DNA of 64,000 nucleotides from Streptomyces thinghirensis (lineage in GTDB: Bacteria > Actinomycetota > Actinomycetia > Streptomycetales > Streptomycetaceae). Shown piece by piece: positions 44,836-54,695 of this stretch. The stretch is taken from the NCBI GenBank assembly GCA_021502835.1, contig JAKFGP010000040.1, positions 185,397 to 249,396 on the forward strand. The letters run 5' to 3'. Each line of letters opens with the position of its first letter. The stretch's first letter is position 1. The notes below the pieces were generated by a model. That model did no database searches and was not told the origin of the DNA. It saw nothing but the letters and a program-made list of their open reading frames with translations. Made by a program: the position numbers and the translations under genes.

Positions 44836-45594
44836 CTACACCGGCAGCCGCCGGAACACTCCCGCGGCAGATGCCGCAGCGCCGACTATCACCACCCGCA
44901 GCGCGCCCGGCACCCACTACCGTCTCCGAGCGCCGCCGCAGCCCCCAGCTCGATGGCCGTCGGCGACCGCCTCGGGCGTCGTGGCGGAGCGGCGCCTCCT
45001 CCCATCTCCCGCGGTCATCCGCGACCGCACGAACCCGGGGCGTACGACCATGACGTGCACGCCCGTGCCGTGCAGCGCGTCGCCGAGGCCCTGCGCGAAG
45101 GCGTCCAGGCCGGCCTTGCTGGAGCCGTAGATGAAGTTGGCGCGGCGGGCCCGCTCGCCGGCCACCGAGGAGAGCACCACCAGGGAGCCGTGGCCCTGCG
45201 CCTGGAGCGCGCGGGCGCTCCAGCCCGGCCGAGACCGCGCCGGTGGTTGGTCTGCGCGACCCTGACGGCGTTCAGGGGCTCCGCGCTCGTCGTGCGCCTG
45301 GTCGCCCAGGACGCCAGAGGCGAGCAGCACCAGGTCGATGTCGCCCTCGGCGAAGACCTTGCCGAGCGCCGCCTCGTGGGACTCGGGGTCGAGCGCGTCG
45401 AAGGCGACGGTGCGCACCTCGGCGCCGAGGCCGCGCAGCTGCTCGGCCGCCGCGTCCAGGGCGGGGGAGGGGCGGCCGGCCAGCCAGACGGTACGGGTGC
45501 GGCGGGCGACCAGACGGCGCGCGGTGGCGAGCGCGATCTCCGGACGTACCGCCGAGGACGAGAAGGGTCTGGGGAGGCCGAAGGCGTCCTTCAC
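44836..45594 (-). CDS. dprE2: Decaprenylphosphoryl-2-keto-ribose reductase-like SDR (DprE2-like)
   Basis: Short-chain dehydrogenase of about 252 residues; with DprE1 it would epimerise decaprenyl-phospho-ribose to -arabinose. EIALATARRLVARRTRTVWL near the nucleotide site, LVLLASGVLGDQAHDE, SLVVLSSVAGERARRANFIY, active-site YGSSKAGLDAFAQGL and HVMVVRPGFVRSRMT. GTG start (VKDAFGLPR) 8 bases after the dprE1 stop. Breaks lie near 45560, 45280, 45225 and 44995. The pairing with dprE1 makes the specific call likely. Confidence 0.85.
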
Positions 45595-45602
45595 GACAGC
45601 TC

Positions 45603-46952
45603 CTAGAGGGGTGAGTCGGCGGGAGAGATCGGAGGTGAAGACCCCGCGCGGGTCCAGCTCCGCGCGCAGCGCGCTGAAGTCGTCCAGGCGCGGGTACATC
45701 GCGGCGAGCAGCTCCGGCCGCAGCCGGGAGTCCTTGGCGAGGTAGACCCGGCCGCCGGCCTTCGCGACCTCCTCGTCGAGGCCGTCGAGGAAGGTGCCGA
45801 GCCCCGGGAGACCCGCCGGGATGTCCAGGGCGAGGGTCCAGCCGGGCACCGGGAAGGAGAGCCAGCCCGGGTCGGCCTCCCCGAAGCGCTTGAGGACGGC
45901 CAGGAACGACGGGCAGCGCTGGGCGGAGATGCGTCCCACGACCCGGCGCAGGGCGTCCTCCTGGCCGTGGCCGACGACGAACTGGTACTGCACGAGGCCG
46001 CCGCGGCCGTAGATCCGGTTCCAGTGCGGGACGCCGTCCAGGGGGTGGAAGAAGGCGGAGATCCGCTGGAGTTCGCCCCTGCGCAGGCGGGGGGCCCTGC
46101 GGTACCAGAGCTCGTTGAAGAGCCCGACCGTGGTCCGGCTGAGCAGGCCCCTCCGGGACGAGGTCGGGGGCGGCCGGGAGACGCGAGGTGCGGAAGGCCA
46201 GCGGCTCGCGCCGGGCCCGGTCGGGCAGCGCGTCCAGGGGCGCGTGGTCGCCCCGGGTGAGCACCGCACGGCCGGTCGCCGCGCCGCCGGCCAGCAGGTC
46301 GATCCAGGCGACCGAGTACCGGTAGCGGTGGTCGGTGGCCGTCAGGCGGGCCATGAGGTCGTCGAGGTCGTCGGCGCGCTCGGTGTCGACCGACATCAGT
46401 GACGTCTCGACCGGCTGGAGCCGCACGGTCGCGGTGAGGATCACCCCGGTCAGGCCCATGCCGCCGGCGGTCGCGTCGAACAGGGCGTGCCCCGGTCCAC
46501 GGTACGGACCCGGCCGTCGGCGGTGAGCAGCTCGAAGGAAAGCACGTGCCGCGCGAAGGAGCCGGACACGTGGTGGTTCTTGCCGTGGATGTCCGCGCCG
46601 ATCGCCCCGCCGACCGTCACATAGCGGGTGCCGGGGTCACCGGCACGAACCAGCCGAGCGGCAGCAGCACCTCCATCAGCCGGTGCAGGGAGACCCCCGC
46701 GTCGCAGAGCACGGTGCCGCCGTCGACGTCGATGGCGTGGACGCGGTCCAGGGCCGTCATGTCGAGCACGTCGCCGCCGGCGTTCTGCGCCGCGTCGCCG
46801 TACGCCCGCCCCAGACCCCGCGGGATGCCGCCGCGGACGCCGCAGTCGCGGACGGCGTCGGCGGCCTCCTGGAATGTGCGCGGGCGGATCACGCGGGCGA
46901 CGGTGGGCGCCGTGCGGCCCCAGCCGGTGACGGGAACGGTGTCGGCAGACAT
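45603..46952 (-). CDS. dprE1: Decaprenylphosphoryl-ribose 2-oxidase-like FAD protein (DprE1-like)
   Basis: VAO-type FAD enzyme, about 450 residues. N-terminal FAD part: [78 protein letters not shown]; substrate part [20 protein letters not shown] and [17 protein letters not shown] at 46952. Breaks lie near 46630, 46490, 46150 and 45615; the stop is taken as TAG at 45603-45605. It is the target of benzothiazinones in mycobacteria. Here it sits divergent from the PAP2/UbiA/GtrA genes. Confidence 0.87.
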
Positions 46953-47085
46953 GCCGGTGACCGTATCGCCCTCATGTGAACGATTAGTCCCAGAACATCT
47001 CACTGGTCCCCGAAACGGGTGATTAATGGTATGTCGCTCGATATTGCCGGACTTCCCGCGCAGTTGGCGTGAACAGTGAGTCCAC

Positions 47086-47598
47086 ATGGACGACCTCGAC
47101 GACATGGACCACCGGATCGTCACGGCGCTCAGAGCCCGCGGCACGGACCCGCGCGTGGCCGGCGCCGCGCGTGCCCTGTCCTGGGCCGGGGAGCACGGAG
47201 CGCTGTGGCTCGCGGCGGGCCTCGCCGGAGCCGCCGTGGACGGCACCCGGCGCTCGGCCTGGCTGCGCGGCACCGCGCTCACCGCGGGCGCCCACCTCGC
47301 CAGCATGGGCGTGAAGCGGATCAAAGTGCGCCGTCCCCGTCCCGCGCACGTCGTACCCCTGGTGCGCACCGCCGGCCGGCACTCCTTCCCCAGCTCCCAC
47401 GCCACCTCGGCGGCGGCGGCCGCCGTGGCCTTCGGCGCGCTCGGCGTCCACGCCGCCTGGCCGCTCGCCGCCGCGGTGTGCGTCTCCCGGCTGGTCGTCG
47501 GCGTCCACTACCCCTCCGACATCGCGGCGGGCGCCGCCCTGGGCGCGCTCACGGCCCGGCTCGGCACCGACTGGATGCGCGGAGGCACCCGTGATTGA
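47086..47598 (+). CDS. PAP2-family membrane phosphatase
   Basis: 170 residues and intact. PAP2 signature in three parts: VKRIKVRRPRP, HSFPSSHATSAAAA and SRLVVGVHYPSDIAAG (catalytic His residues in the last two). Membrane-embedded, acting on isoprenyl or lipid phosphates. The UbiA gene overlaps its end by 8 bases, matching Rv3807c/Rv3806c in mycobacteria, where the phosphatase is thought to remove the 5-phosphate of decaprenyl-phospho-phosphoribose. Confidence 0.92.
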   Translation: MDDLDDMDHRIVTALRARGTDPRVAGAARALSWAGEHGALWLAAGLAGAAVDGTRRSAWLRGTALTAGAHLASMGVKRIKVRRPRPAHVVPLVRTAGRHSFPSSHATSAAAAAVAFGALGVHAAWPLAAAVCVSRLVVGVHYPSDIAAGAALGALTARLGTDWMRGGTRD

Positions 47599-48551
47599 CA
47601 CGGCCGTCCTGCGGCAACGCGCCCCCGAACAGCAGCAGGAACCCGCACCCGCCCCGCCGGGCGGGCATCCCGGCGGGACTGCTGCGGACCGCACGCCCCC
47701 GCCAGTGGATCAAGAACGTGCTGGTCGTCGCGGCCCCGGCCGCCGCCGGCGAGCTGCTCTCCTGGCACACCCTGTCCCGGCTCGCCCTGGTCTTCGTCCT
47801 GTTCACCGCCCTGCGCCGCCGCCGTCTACCTCGTCAACGACGCCCGCGACGCCGAGGCCGACCGCGCCCACCCGGTCAAGCGGCACCGCCCGGTCGCCGC
47901 CGGACAGGTCCCGGTGCCCGTCGCCTACGCCGTCGGGGGCGTCCTGGGCGTCCTCGCGCCCGTCGTCGCGGCCTGGCTCTGCCCTCGCCGGCCGTCGCGG
48001 CCCTGCTGACCGCCTACCTCGCCATGCAACTGGCCTACTGCATCAGCCTCAAGCACGTCCTGGACGTCGACCTCGCCGTCGTCACCACCGGCTTCCTGAT
48101 GCGGGGCGATGATCGGCGGACTCGCGCTCGGCATCCCCCTGTCCCGCTGGTTCCTCATCACGACCGGCTTCGGCGCGCTGTTCATGGTCTCCGCCAAGCG
48201 CTACTCCGAAGCCGTCCAGATGGCCGAGAAGGCGGGTGCCACGCGCGCGTTGCTCACCGAGTACACCACCGGCTACCTGCGCTTCGTCTGGCAGCGCTCG
48301 CGGCCGGCGTCGCCGTCCTCGGCTACTGCCTGTGGGCCATGGAGGAGGGCGGCGTCCCGCACACCAGCGTGCTGCCCTGGCGCCAGCTGTCCATGGTCGC
48401 CTTCATCCTCGCCGTCCTGCGCTACGCCGTCTTCGCCGACCGTGGCACCGCCGGCGAAACCCGAGGACGTCGTCCTGCGCGACCCGGGCGCTCGCGCTGA
48501 TCGGCGTGGTCTGGGTGGCGATGTACGGCCTGGCAGTGGCCAACTTGGTAA
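47591..48551 (+). CDS. UbiA-family decaprenyl-phosphate phosphoribosyltransferase-like protein
   Basis: Membrane prenyltransferase of about 318 residues. Starts VIDTAVLRQRAPEQQQE; RPRQWIKNVLVVAAP; first Asp motif YLVNDARDAEADRAHPVKRH (NDxxD); second region LKHVLDVDLAVVTTGFLMR; SAKRYSEAVQMAEKAGATRA. These fit the DPPR synthase branch (Rv3806c), which joins PRPP to decaprenyl phosphate. Breaks lie near 47665, 47815, 47975, 48105, 48300 and 48545; the corrected end is ...LAVANW at 48551. Confidence 0.85.
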
Positions 48552-49018
48552 CCGGCCGGCGCGAGCTGCTGGGCTTCCGCCTCCACCGGCCTCCTCGCCT
48601 ACGCCGTCGACCTCGGCCTCTTCACCTTGGCTGCGCGGCCCGGCCGGTCTCGACCCGCTCACCGCCAAGGCCCTGTCCTTCGTCGCCGGCTGCTCCGTGG
48701 CGTACGCGGGCAACGCCTTCGGCACCTACCGTCACATCCGCCCGCAGGGCCTGCGCCTGGTACGCCGTGTTCTTCGCGGTGAACGCCGCCGGTGCCGCCG
48801 TACAGCTGCTGTGCCTGGCCGTCAGCCACTACGCCCTCGGCCTCACCTCGCAGCGGGCCAACACGATCTCCGGCGCGGGAATCGGCATGGTCCTGGCCAC
48901 CATCCTGCGTTTCTGGGGCACAAGGACACTGGTCTTTCGTACCGGGGCAGGAACCGGTGGCACGACGGGATCATGGACCCGGGCGAGTGGGGGCAGAGTC
49001 GGATCATGGACTGGCTGA
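48536..49018 (+). CDS. GtrA-family small membrane protein
   Basis: About 160 residues, four membrane segments: LLAYAVDLGLFTWLRGPAG, LSFVAGCSVAYAGNAFGTYR, VFFAVNAAGAAVQLLCLAVS, IGMVLATILRFWGTRTLVF. GtrA proteins assist transfer of isoprenyl-linked sugars; the mycobacterial homologue Rv3789 lies beside dprE1. The start is uncertain because of a break at the UbiA stop (GTG at about 48536 is used). Breaks also lie near 48590 and 48765. Overlaps the YihY start by 13 bases. Confidence 0.78.
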   Translation: MANLVTGRRELLGFRLHRPPRLRRRPRPLHLGCAARPVSTRSPPRPCPSSPAAPWRTRATPSAPTVTSARRACAWYAVFFAVNAAGAAVQLLCLAVSHYALGLTSQRANTISGAGIGMVLATILRFWGTRTLVFRTGAGTGGTTGSWTRASGGRVGSWTG

Positions 49019-49947
49019 AGAAGCTCCCCGTGGTCGGGCCGTGGCTGGCACGGCTGATGACCACGCACGCGTGGCGCTCGTACGAGCGGCTGACCGGGTG
49101 AAGTGGACGCGGCTGGCCGCGGCCATGACCTTCACCAGCTTCGTCGCGCTCTTCCCGCTGCTCAGCCTGGCCGCCGCCATCGCCGCCGCGACGCTCAGCA
49201 AGGACCAGCAGGACAGGCTCCAGGCCAAGATCGCCGAGCAGATCCCCCGGCATCTCCGACCAGCTGAACATCGAGAGTCTGATCGACAACGCCGGCACCG
49301 TCGGCCTCATCGCCGGCGCCCTGCTGCTGTTCACCGGCATCGGCTGGGTCGACGCCACCCGGGGCTGCCTGCGCGCCGTCTCGGGAGCTGCCCGACGAGG
49401 AGGAGAACCCCTTCCTCCACCGGGCCAAGCGACGCCGGCGTCCTCGTCGGTCTCGGCGGCGCGCTCCTGGTCACCGTCGGCATCTCCACCGTCGCCTCGG
49501 CGCTGGTCGGCTGGATCATCCGGCAGCTCGGCATCGCCGAGGGCGGCTTCGGCGGGGTGCTGCTCTACGTCGCCGCGTTCGCCGTCGCCGTACTCGCCGA
49601 CTTCCTCCTGCTGCTGTACGTGCTGACCCTGCCCCCGGCGTCCAGCCCGCGCGCCGCCGCCTGGTGGTGGCGGCGCTGATCGGCGCGATCGGCTGAGCTG
49701 CTGAAGCTGCTGCTCAGCGGCTACATGCAGGGCGTCGCCGCGAAGAGCATGTACGGCGCCTTCGGCGTCCCCGTCGCCCTGCTGCTGTGGATCAACTTCA
49801 CCTCGAAGCTGGTGCTGTTCAGCGCCTCCTGGACGGCGACGGGTAGCAGCGGCGCGGGAAGTGGATCAAACGGAGAAGAAGGACGGGGCGGAGGTCACGG
49901 GCGCGTCCGGCGACGGACCAGGTCCGGCAGCGGCCACTTCCGGTTGA
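49006..49947 (+). CDS. YihY/BrkB-family inner membrane protein
   Basis: About 313 residues. MDWLKKLPVVGPWLARLMTT; WTRLAAAMTFTSFVALFPLL is the family hallmark; further helices LVGLGGALLVTVGISTVASA, VAAFAVAVLADFLLLLYVLT, FGVPVALLLWINFTSKLVLF. Once annotated as ribonuclease BN, now considered a membrane transport-like protein of unknown function. Breaks lie near 49100, 49255, 49380, 49425, 49640, 49690 and 49855. The preferred stop overlaps the 3' end of the convergent dacA. Confidence 0.85.
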
Positions 49948-51225
49948 TCAGGAACGCGCCGCCCGCGAGCAGGACCAGCAGCCCGGCGGTGATGCCGGCC
50001 GCGACACCGATGCCGCCGGCGCCGTTCGCTGCCGGGGCGCCCGCCACCGGCTGCGTGCCCCGCCGCGCCCTTCCCGGTGCCGCCGGCCTCCCCGGAGGCG
50101 CTCGAACCCGGCTGCGGGCTCTCCTGGACGGCGCTCTTCGGCGGCACCAGCTCGCCCACCGGCTCCACCTTGCCGGCCGCCTTGAAGCCCCAGTCGAACA
50201 GGCGGGAGGTCTCCTTGTAGACCTCATTGTGCTCGTCCTTCGCCGGGTTCATGACCGTGACGAGCAGCACCTTGCCGCCCTGTTCGGCGACGCCCGTGAA
50301 GGTGTAGCCGGCGTTGGTGGTGTAGCCGTTCTTCACGCCCGCGATGCCCGGGTAGACGCCGACGTCCGAGTCGCCGGCGAGCAGCCGGTTGGTGTTCTGG
50401 ATCTCGAAGGGCTTGCGGGACGTCTTGCCCTTCTTGTCCTTCTTCGTCTCGCCCGGGAACTTCGCGCTGACCGTCGAGGCGTACTCGCGGAAGTCCTTCT
50501 TCTGCAGCCCCGAGCGGGCGAACAGCGTCAGGTCGTACGCCGAGGAGACCTGCTTCGGCGCGTCGTAGCCGTCGGGGCTGACGACGGTCGTGTCGAGGGC
50601 CTGGAGTTCCTCGGCGTGCTCGTTCATGTCCTCGACGGTCTTGTCGACACCGCCGTTCATCGCCGACAGCACGTGCACGGCGTCGTTGCCGAGAGCGCAG
50701 GAAGACACCGAGCCACAGGTCGTGGACGGTGTACGTCTCGTCCTCCTTGATGCCGACCATGCTGGAGCCGGCGCCGATGCCCCGCGAGGTCGGAGGGGAC
50801 GACCTTGTGCTTGGTCGTCTTCGGCCACTTCGGCAGCAGTGTGTCGGCGAACAGCATCTTCAGCGTGCTCGCCGGCGCCAGCCGCCAGTGCGCGTTGTGC
50901 GCGGCCAGCACGTCGCCGGACTCGGCGTCGGCCACGATCCACGAACGTGCGGTGAGGTCCTTCGGCAGCACGGGTGCCCCACCCGCCAGATCCACCTGCG
51001 TCCCGGGCTTCCCGAGCCGCGCGCCGCCCACGGTCGACATCGACGCGGGCGGAGTGGCCGACGGGCTCGCCGAGGAACTCGCCGACGGGCTCGGGGCGGC
51101 GAGCGCGGCGGGCGTGAGGAGGGCGAGCGCGGCCAGGGCGGCGGAGGTGACCGTCAGGGATCGCCTGACGGCCTCCCGGGTGCGGGCACGAGCGAGAACG
51201 TACCTCCCGGGAGCGACGCCTTCAC
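49895..51225 (-). CDS. dacA: D-alanyl-D-alanine carboxypeptidase (penicillin-binding protein)
   Basis: Trims the terminal D-Ala of peptidoglycan stem peptides outside the membrane. About 440 residues. Signal RRSLTVTSAALAALALLTPA. Serine motif PASTLKMLFADTLL (SxxK), second motif SGND after correcting a break near 50700, third motif AGVKNGYTTNAGYTF (KNG in place of KTG). C-terminal Pro/Ser linker and membrane anchor (ITAGLLVLLAGGAFLINRKW). The start is uncertain; GTG at 51225 needs one frame correction near 51190. Further break near 50060. Confidence 0.9.
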
Positions 51226-51277
51226 ACCCCCCCGACCCCGCGCACGGATCCGGACACCGTGCGGCGATACTGAAACC

Positions 51278-51517
51278 ATGAAGCTCAGCCGCCCCGTCTC
51301 CTGGTTCCTGCTCGCTTTCGGGGTGTGGAGCTGGATCATCTGGATCACTTTCGTCAAAAACCTGGTCAAGGACGGCAGCGGGCTCGCTTTCGCGGACGGC
51401 GACCCCACGGCGTACTTCTGGGTGCACCTGCTGCTCGCCGTCGTGTCCTTCGTATTGGGGACGGTCGTCGGGGTCATCGGGTTGCGTGGACTGCGCGCAC
51501 TGCGCCGAACGTCATAA
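51278..51517 (+). CDS. SCO4848-family small membrane protein
   Basis: 79 residues and intact, two membrane helices: PVSWFLLAFGVWSWIIWITF and WVHLLLAVVSFVLGTVVGVI. It matches the short actinobacterial family named after SCO4848, which lies next to the D-Ala-D-Ala carboxypeptidase gene. Divergent from dacA by about 50 bp. Function unknown. Confidence 0.9.
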   Translation: MKLSRPVSWFLLAFGVWSWIIWITFVKNLVKDGSGLAFADGDPTAYFWVHLLLAVVSFVLGTVVGVIGLRGLRALRRTS

Positions 51518-51535
51518 CTGAGGGGATACGACGGC

Positions 51536-52898
51536 ATGGTGGTCGTCTTCGCGCTTGTCGCGCTGGCAGTGGTGAGCGTCCTCGTGACGTCGAACTGGTA
51601 CTGTGGCGGCGCCTGTTCCGTGACACGACCCGGGGCCCCGGTCCTGTGCGCCGTATCGGCGCGGTGGTGATCGCCGGGGCTGGGCGCTGGCCGTCGGCGC
51701 GCTGGTCTCCCGAGCGAGCGGGCGCCCCTTCTGGCTCCAGCAGGTGCTGGCCTGGCCGGGCTTCCTGTGGCTGGCGCTGTCGGTCTACCTGCTGCTGGCG
51801 GTGCTGGCCGGCGAGGTCGTACGGCCGCTGCTGCTGCGGTTCCCTGGAGCGGCGGGCGGCCGCGCGGCAGGCGGCAGCGGAGCCCGAGCCGCAGCCGCTG
51901 CGATCCCCGGCCGCGGACACGAAGCGCATACCGGCGGGGAACGGCACCGCCCAAGACGGCGGAAACGGCCGAGGCACCCGAGGCACCCGAGGACCCAAGG
52001 CACCCGAGGCCCCCCGAGAAGCCGCCGTCCGGCGCCACGGCGGTCGGTCCGCCCGAGCGCCCTCTCGCCCTCCCCTCCCGCCGCCTCTTCGTCTCCCGCG
52101 TCCTCGGCGGTGCCGCCGCCGCGGCGGCCGCAGGGACGGTCGGCGTACGGCACGTACGGCGTGCTGAACGGCCCGAGCGTGAAGCGGGTCACCGTGCCGC
52201 TGGCCAAGCTCCCCGCGCGGCGCACGGTTTCCGCATCGCCGTGGTCAGCGACGTCCACCTCGGCCCGGTGCTCGGCCGGGGCTTCGCGCAGAAGGTCGTC
52301 GACACGATCAACTCCACGCAGCCCGACCTCATCGCCGTCGTCGGCGACCTGGTGGACGGCAGTGTGAAGGACCTCGGCCCGGCGGCGGCCCCGCTGGCCG
52401 GTCTCAAGGCCCGGCACGGCGCGTACTTCGTCACCGGCAACCACGAGTAGTTCTCCGGCGCCGAGCAGTGGGTCGACGAGGTACGGCGGCTCGGCCTGCT
52501 CCCGCTGGAGAACGCCCGCACCGAGCTGCCCCACTTCGACCTCGCCGGCGTCAACGACTGTGGCGGGCGAGGACGAGGGTCAGGCCCCGACTACGCCAAG
52601 GCCCTCGGCGACCGGGACCGCGCCCGCGCGTGCGTGCTCCTCGCCCACCAGCCGGTGCAGATCCACGACGCGCCGTCGACCACGGCGTCGACCTCCAGCT
52701 CTCGGCCACACCCACGGCGGCCAGCTCTGGCCCGGCAACCTCATCGCGGGCCTCGCCAACCCCACCGTCGCGGGCCTGGAACGCTACGGCGACACCCAGC
52801 TCGTACAGCAGCCCGGCGCGGGCGCCTGGGGCCCGCCCACGCGCGTGGGGGCGGAGTCGGACGTCACGGTGATCGAACTGGCCTCACTGCGGGCCTAG
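51536..52898 (+). CDS. Membrane-anchored metallophosphoesterase
   Basis: About 453 residues. N-terminal membrane region (MVVVFALVALAVVSVLVTSN, then WPGFLWLALSVYLLLAVLAG), a disordered Ala/Pro/Gly linker, then a calcineurin-type phosphoesterase: VVSDVHLG, VVGDLVDG, GNHE, HQPVQIHD and GHTHGGQLWPG. The codon after GNHE is TAG (52448-52450) where TAC (Tyr) is expected, so a single-base change truncates it. Breaks lie near 51600, 51675, 51845, 52130, 52225, 52560 and 52675. Substrate unknown; such proteins often cleave phosphodiesters at the envelope. Confidence 0.82.
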
Positions 52899-53690
52899 AG
52901 GCCCTCCTGGGGGCGTCCTCGGGGGCGTCCCCGAGGTGTACCTGGAGCCGTCCCCGGTGGGCGCCGCCTTCTTCGCCGGGTCCGGGAGTGCCTTGGTCAT
53001 TCCGGGCAGGAAGTCCCTGAACAGCTCGTGCACCTCGCGCACCAGCGGGCGCAGCACCCGGAAGCGGGCCAGTACGACACCCCGCGCGGTGAGCCGGGCG
53101 CCGCGTTCGGCGAGGCGGTAGCTCCGCTCGCGCCCTCCGTGCGGTCGAAGATCCAGTACAGGACGAGGCCCATCTGGGAGAGCCACATCAACTCGGGCAG
53201 GATGTCCCGCAGCTCCGCGGGCACCTTGGTCTTCGTGCCGGCCAGCACCGAGCGGTGGACGCTGATGGCCTCCACGCGCGCGTGTTCCGACTCCGGGGAG
53301 AAGGGGCTGAGGGGGCTGTCCGGGTCGGCCGCGTTCTTGAAGAACTGCACCGCGAACTCGTGGTACGGGTCGCGATGTCCAGCCAGACCTTCAGTACGCC
53401 CGCCAGCCTGCCTCCAGGTCGGTCTCCCGGGCCAGCACCTCCCCGGACCGCCGCCTGGTGCTCGGCGGCGATCCGGTCGTAGAAGCCCTGGATCAGGTGC
53501 TCCTTGCCGGCGAAGTAGTAGTACGCGTTGCCGACGGAGACCCCGGCCTCCTGGGCGTGGTCCCGCATGGTCGTCCGGTCGTAACCGCGTTCCTGGAAGA
53601 GCCGCATGGCCGTCTCCAGGATCAGCGCGCGGGTCTGCTCGGACTTGCTGAGGGGGCTCCGTCGTCGGGGCCGTCGTTCTTCGCAGGCAC
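52884..53690 (-). CDS. TetR-family transcriptional regulator
   Basis: About 265 residues. HTH: TRALILETAMRLFQERGYDR, then TTMRDHAQEAGVSVGNAYYY and FAGKEHLIQGFYDRIAAEHQ. C-terminal ligand domain includes PELMWLSQMGLVLYWIFDRT. The GTG at 53690 (VPAKNDGPDDGA) needs one frame correction near 53655 to join LSKSEQTRAL. Other breaks near 53440, 53375 and 53130. Last gene of a unit with a membrane protein and a DCC protein; probably binds the two TTGAACGYGTTCAA sites upstream of that unit. Confidence 0.88.
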
Positions 53691-53701
53691 AGGACGAGAG
53701 C

Positions 53702-54182
53702 CTAACGAGTGGCGCAGGTGCCGTCGTCGCAGCCGGGTACGACATGGATCCACCCCGGCCCGGTTCGTAGGCCCACCCGTCGGCCCGGCGGTACCCGTTG
53801 CCGCCCCACTGCCGCTGTCCGCCCCGCCACTTGGCGGCGGCCAGGACGGCTCCCCGGGCCAGCCACGCCCCGGTGGGCGTGCTGAGCCGGTGGGCGAGCG
53901 CGCGATGCTCGCGCAGCGCCCACAGGACGACGATCCAGGCGGCGGCGCCCCGGAAGACCTGCCCGGCGTCCCCGACGACGGTGACCTCGTCAAGGGTGAC
54001 GGAGTGGTCGAGGCCGGGAAACCGCCGCGCCTCGTCCGACCCGGCCGGGACCAACTCCAGCGGCACCAGCCGCGCCGCCGCAGCAGCCAGTCCCGTACGT
54101 GGGTGCACAGGGAGCACTCGGCGTCGTAGAGGACGGTGAGCCGGCGCACGGGGGCGCCGGCCGTCGTGGGAGCGGACGCCAT
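53702..54182 (-). CDS. DCC-family (DUF393) thiol-disulfide oxidoreductase-like protein
   Basis: About 160 residues. LTVLYDAECSLCTHVRDWLL contains the DxxCxxC motif of the family. It continues LVPLELVPAGSDEARRFPGL, WIVVLWALREHRALAHRLS, and ends GWIHVVPGCDDGTCATR after correcting a break near 53760; another break near 54080. Predicted redox protein; partner unknown. Lies 4 bases after the upstream membrane gene stop. Confidence 0.85.
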
Positions 54183-54186
54183 CGGC

Positions 54187-54594
54187 CTAGGCCCCGGCCG
54201 TCGGTGCCACCCAGCCCTGCGGCGGGACCGGCGGTACCTGCTCGCGCTCCATCATCCCGCGCCGCCGGATCCTGTTGAGCACGTACACGTTGCCTAGGTG
54301 CATCACGCCGAGCACCAGCAGCACCACGCCCAGCTTGGTCGACAGGGCCTCGAAGATCTCGCGGGTGTCGGCGATGGTCTCGTCGCCACTCAGATAGAGG
54401 GCGACGAAGCCGAGGTTGACGAGGTAGAAGCCGACCACCAGGAGGTGGTTGACGGCGTCCGCGAGCTTCTCGTTGCCGTGCAGCACGTCGGCGAGGAAGA
54501 CCCTGCCGTTGCGGCTGAGCGTGCGGGCCACCCAGATGGTCAGGCCGATGCTGACCAGCAGGTAGATGACGTAGGCGATGACGGTGCGGTCCAT
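54187..54594 (-). CDS. Small four-helix membrane protein, first gene of the TetR/DCC unit
   Basis: 135 residues and intact. MDRTVIAYVIYLLVSIGLTI; VNHLLVVGFYLVNLGFVALY; LSTKLGVVLLVLGVMHLGNV; short tail rich in Pro. The ATG at 54594 follows an AAGGGGTGGGG site; an upstream ATG at 54666 would place the operator inside the gene and is unlikely. Function unknown; co-expressed with a DCC redox protein and controlled, by inference, by TetR. Confidence 0.85.
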   Translation of the reverse strand: MDRTVIAYVIYLLVSIGLTIWVARTLSRNGRVFLADVLHGNEKLADAVNHLLVVGFYLVNLGFVALYLSGDETIADTREIFEALSTKLGVVLLVLGVMHLGNVYVLNRIRRRGMMEREQVPPVPPQGWVAPTAGA

Positions 54595-54607
54595 GCCCCA
54601 CCCCTTC

Positions 54608-54621
54608 TTGAACGCGTTCAA
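54608..54621. promoter_or_regulatory. TetR operator, proximal copy
   Basis: TTGAACGCGTTCAA, a perfect 14-bp palindrome 13 bp upstream of the membrane protein start. Confidence 0.82.
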
Positions 54622-54652
54622 AACGCTGACGGGGATGACTCTAGACCTGCTT

Positions 54653-54666
54653 TTGAACGTGTTCAA
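54653..54666. promoter_or_regulatory. TetR operator, distal copy
   Basis: TTGAACGTGTTCAA, differing from the proximal palindrome at one central base; centre-to-centre distance 45 bp. The pair brackets the likely promoter. Confidence 0.82.
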
Positions 54667-54695
54667 CTCGCGGGGGAGTGGTCCGCGTCACCCGG

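Noticed and set aside
52448..52450. TAG after GNHE as the real end of the metallophosphoesterase
   Set aside because: The essential GHTHGG metal motif lies downstream in a continuing frame, so the stop is a single-base error or mutation, not the natural end.
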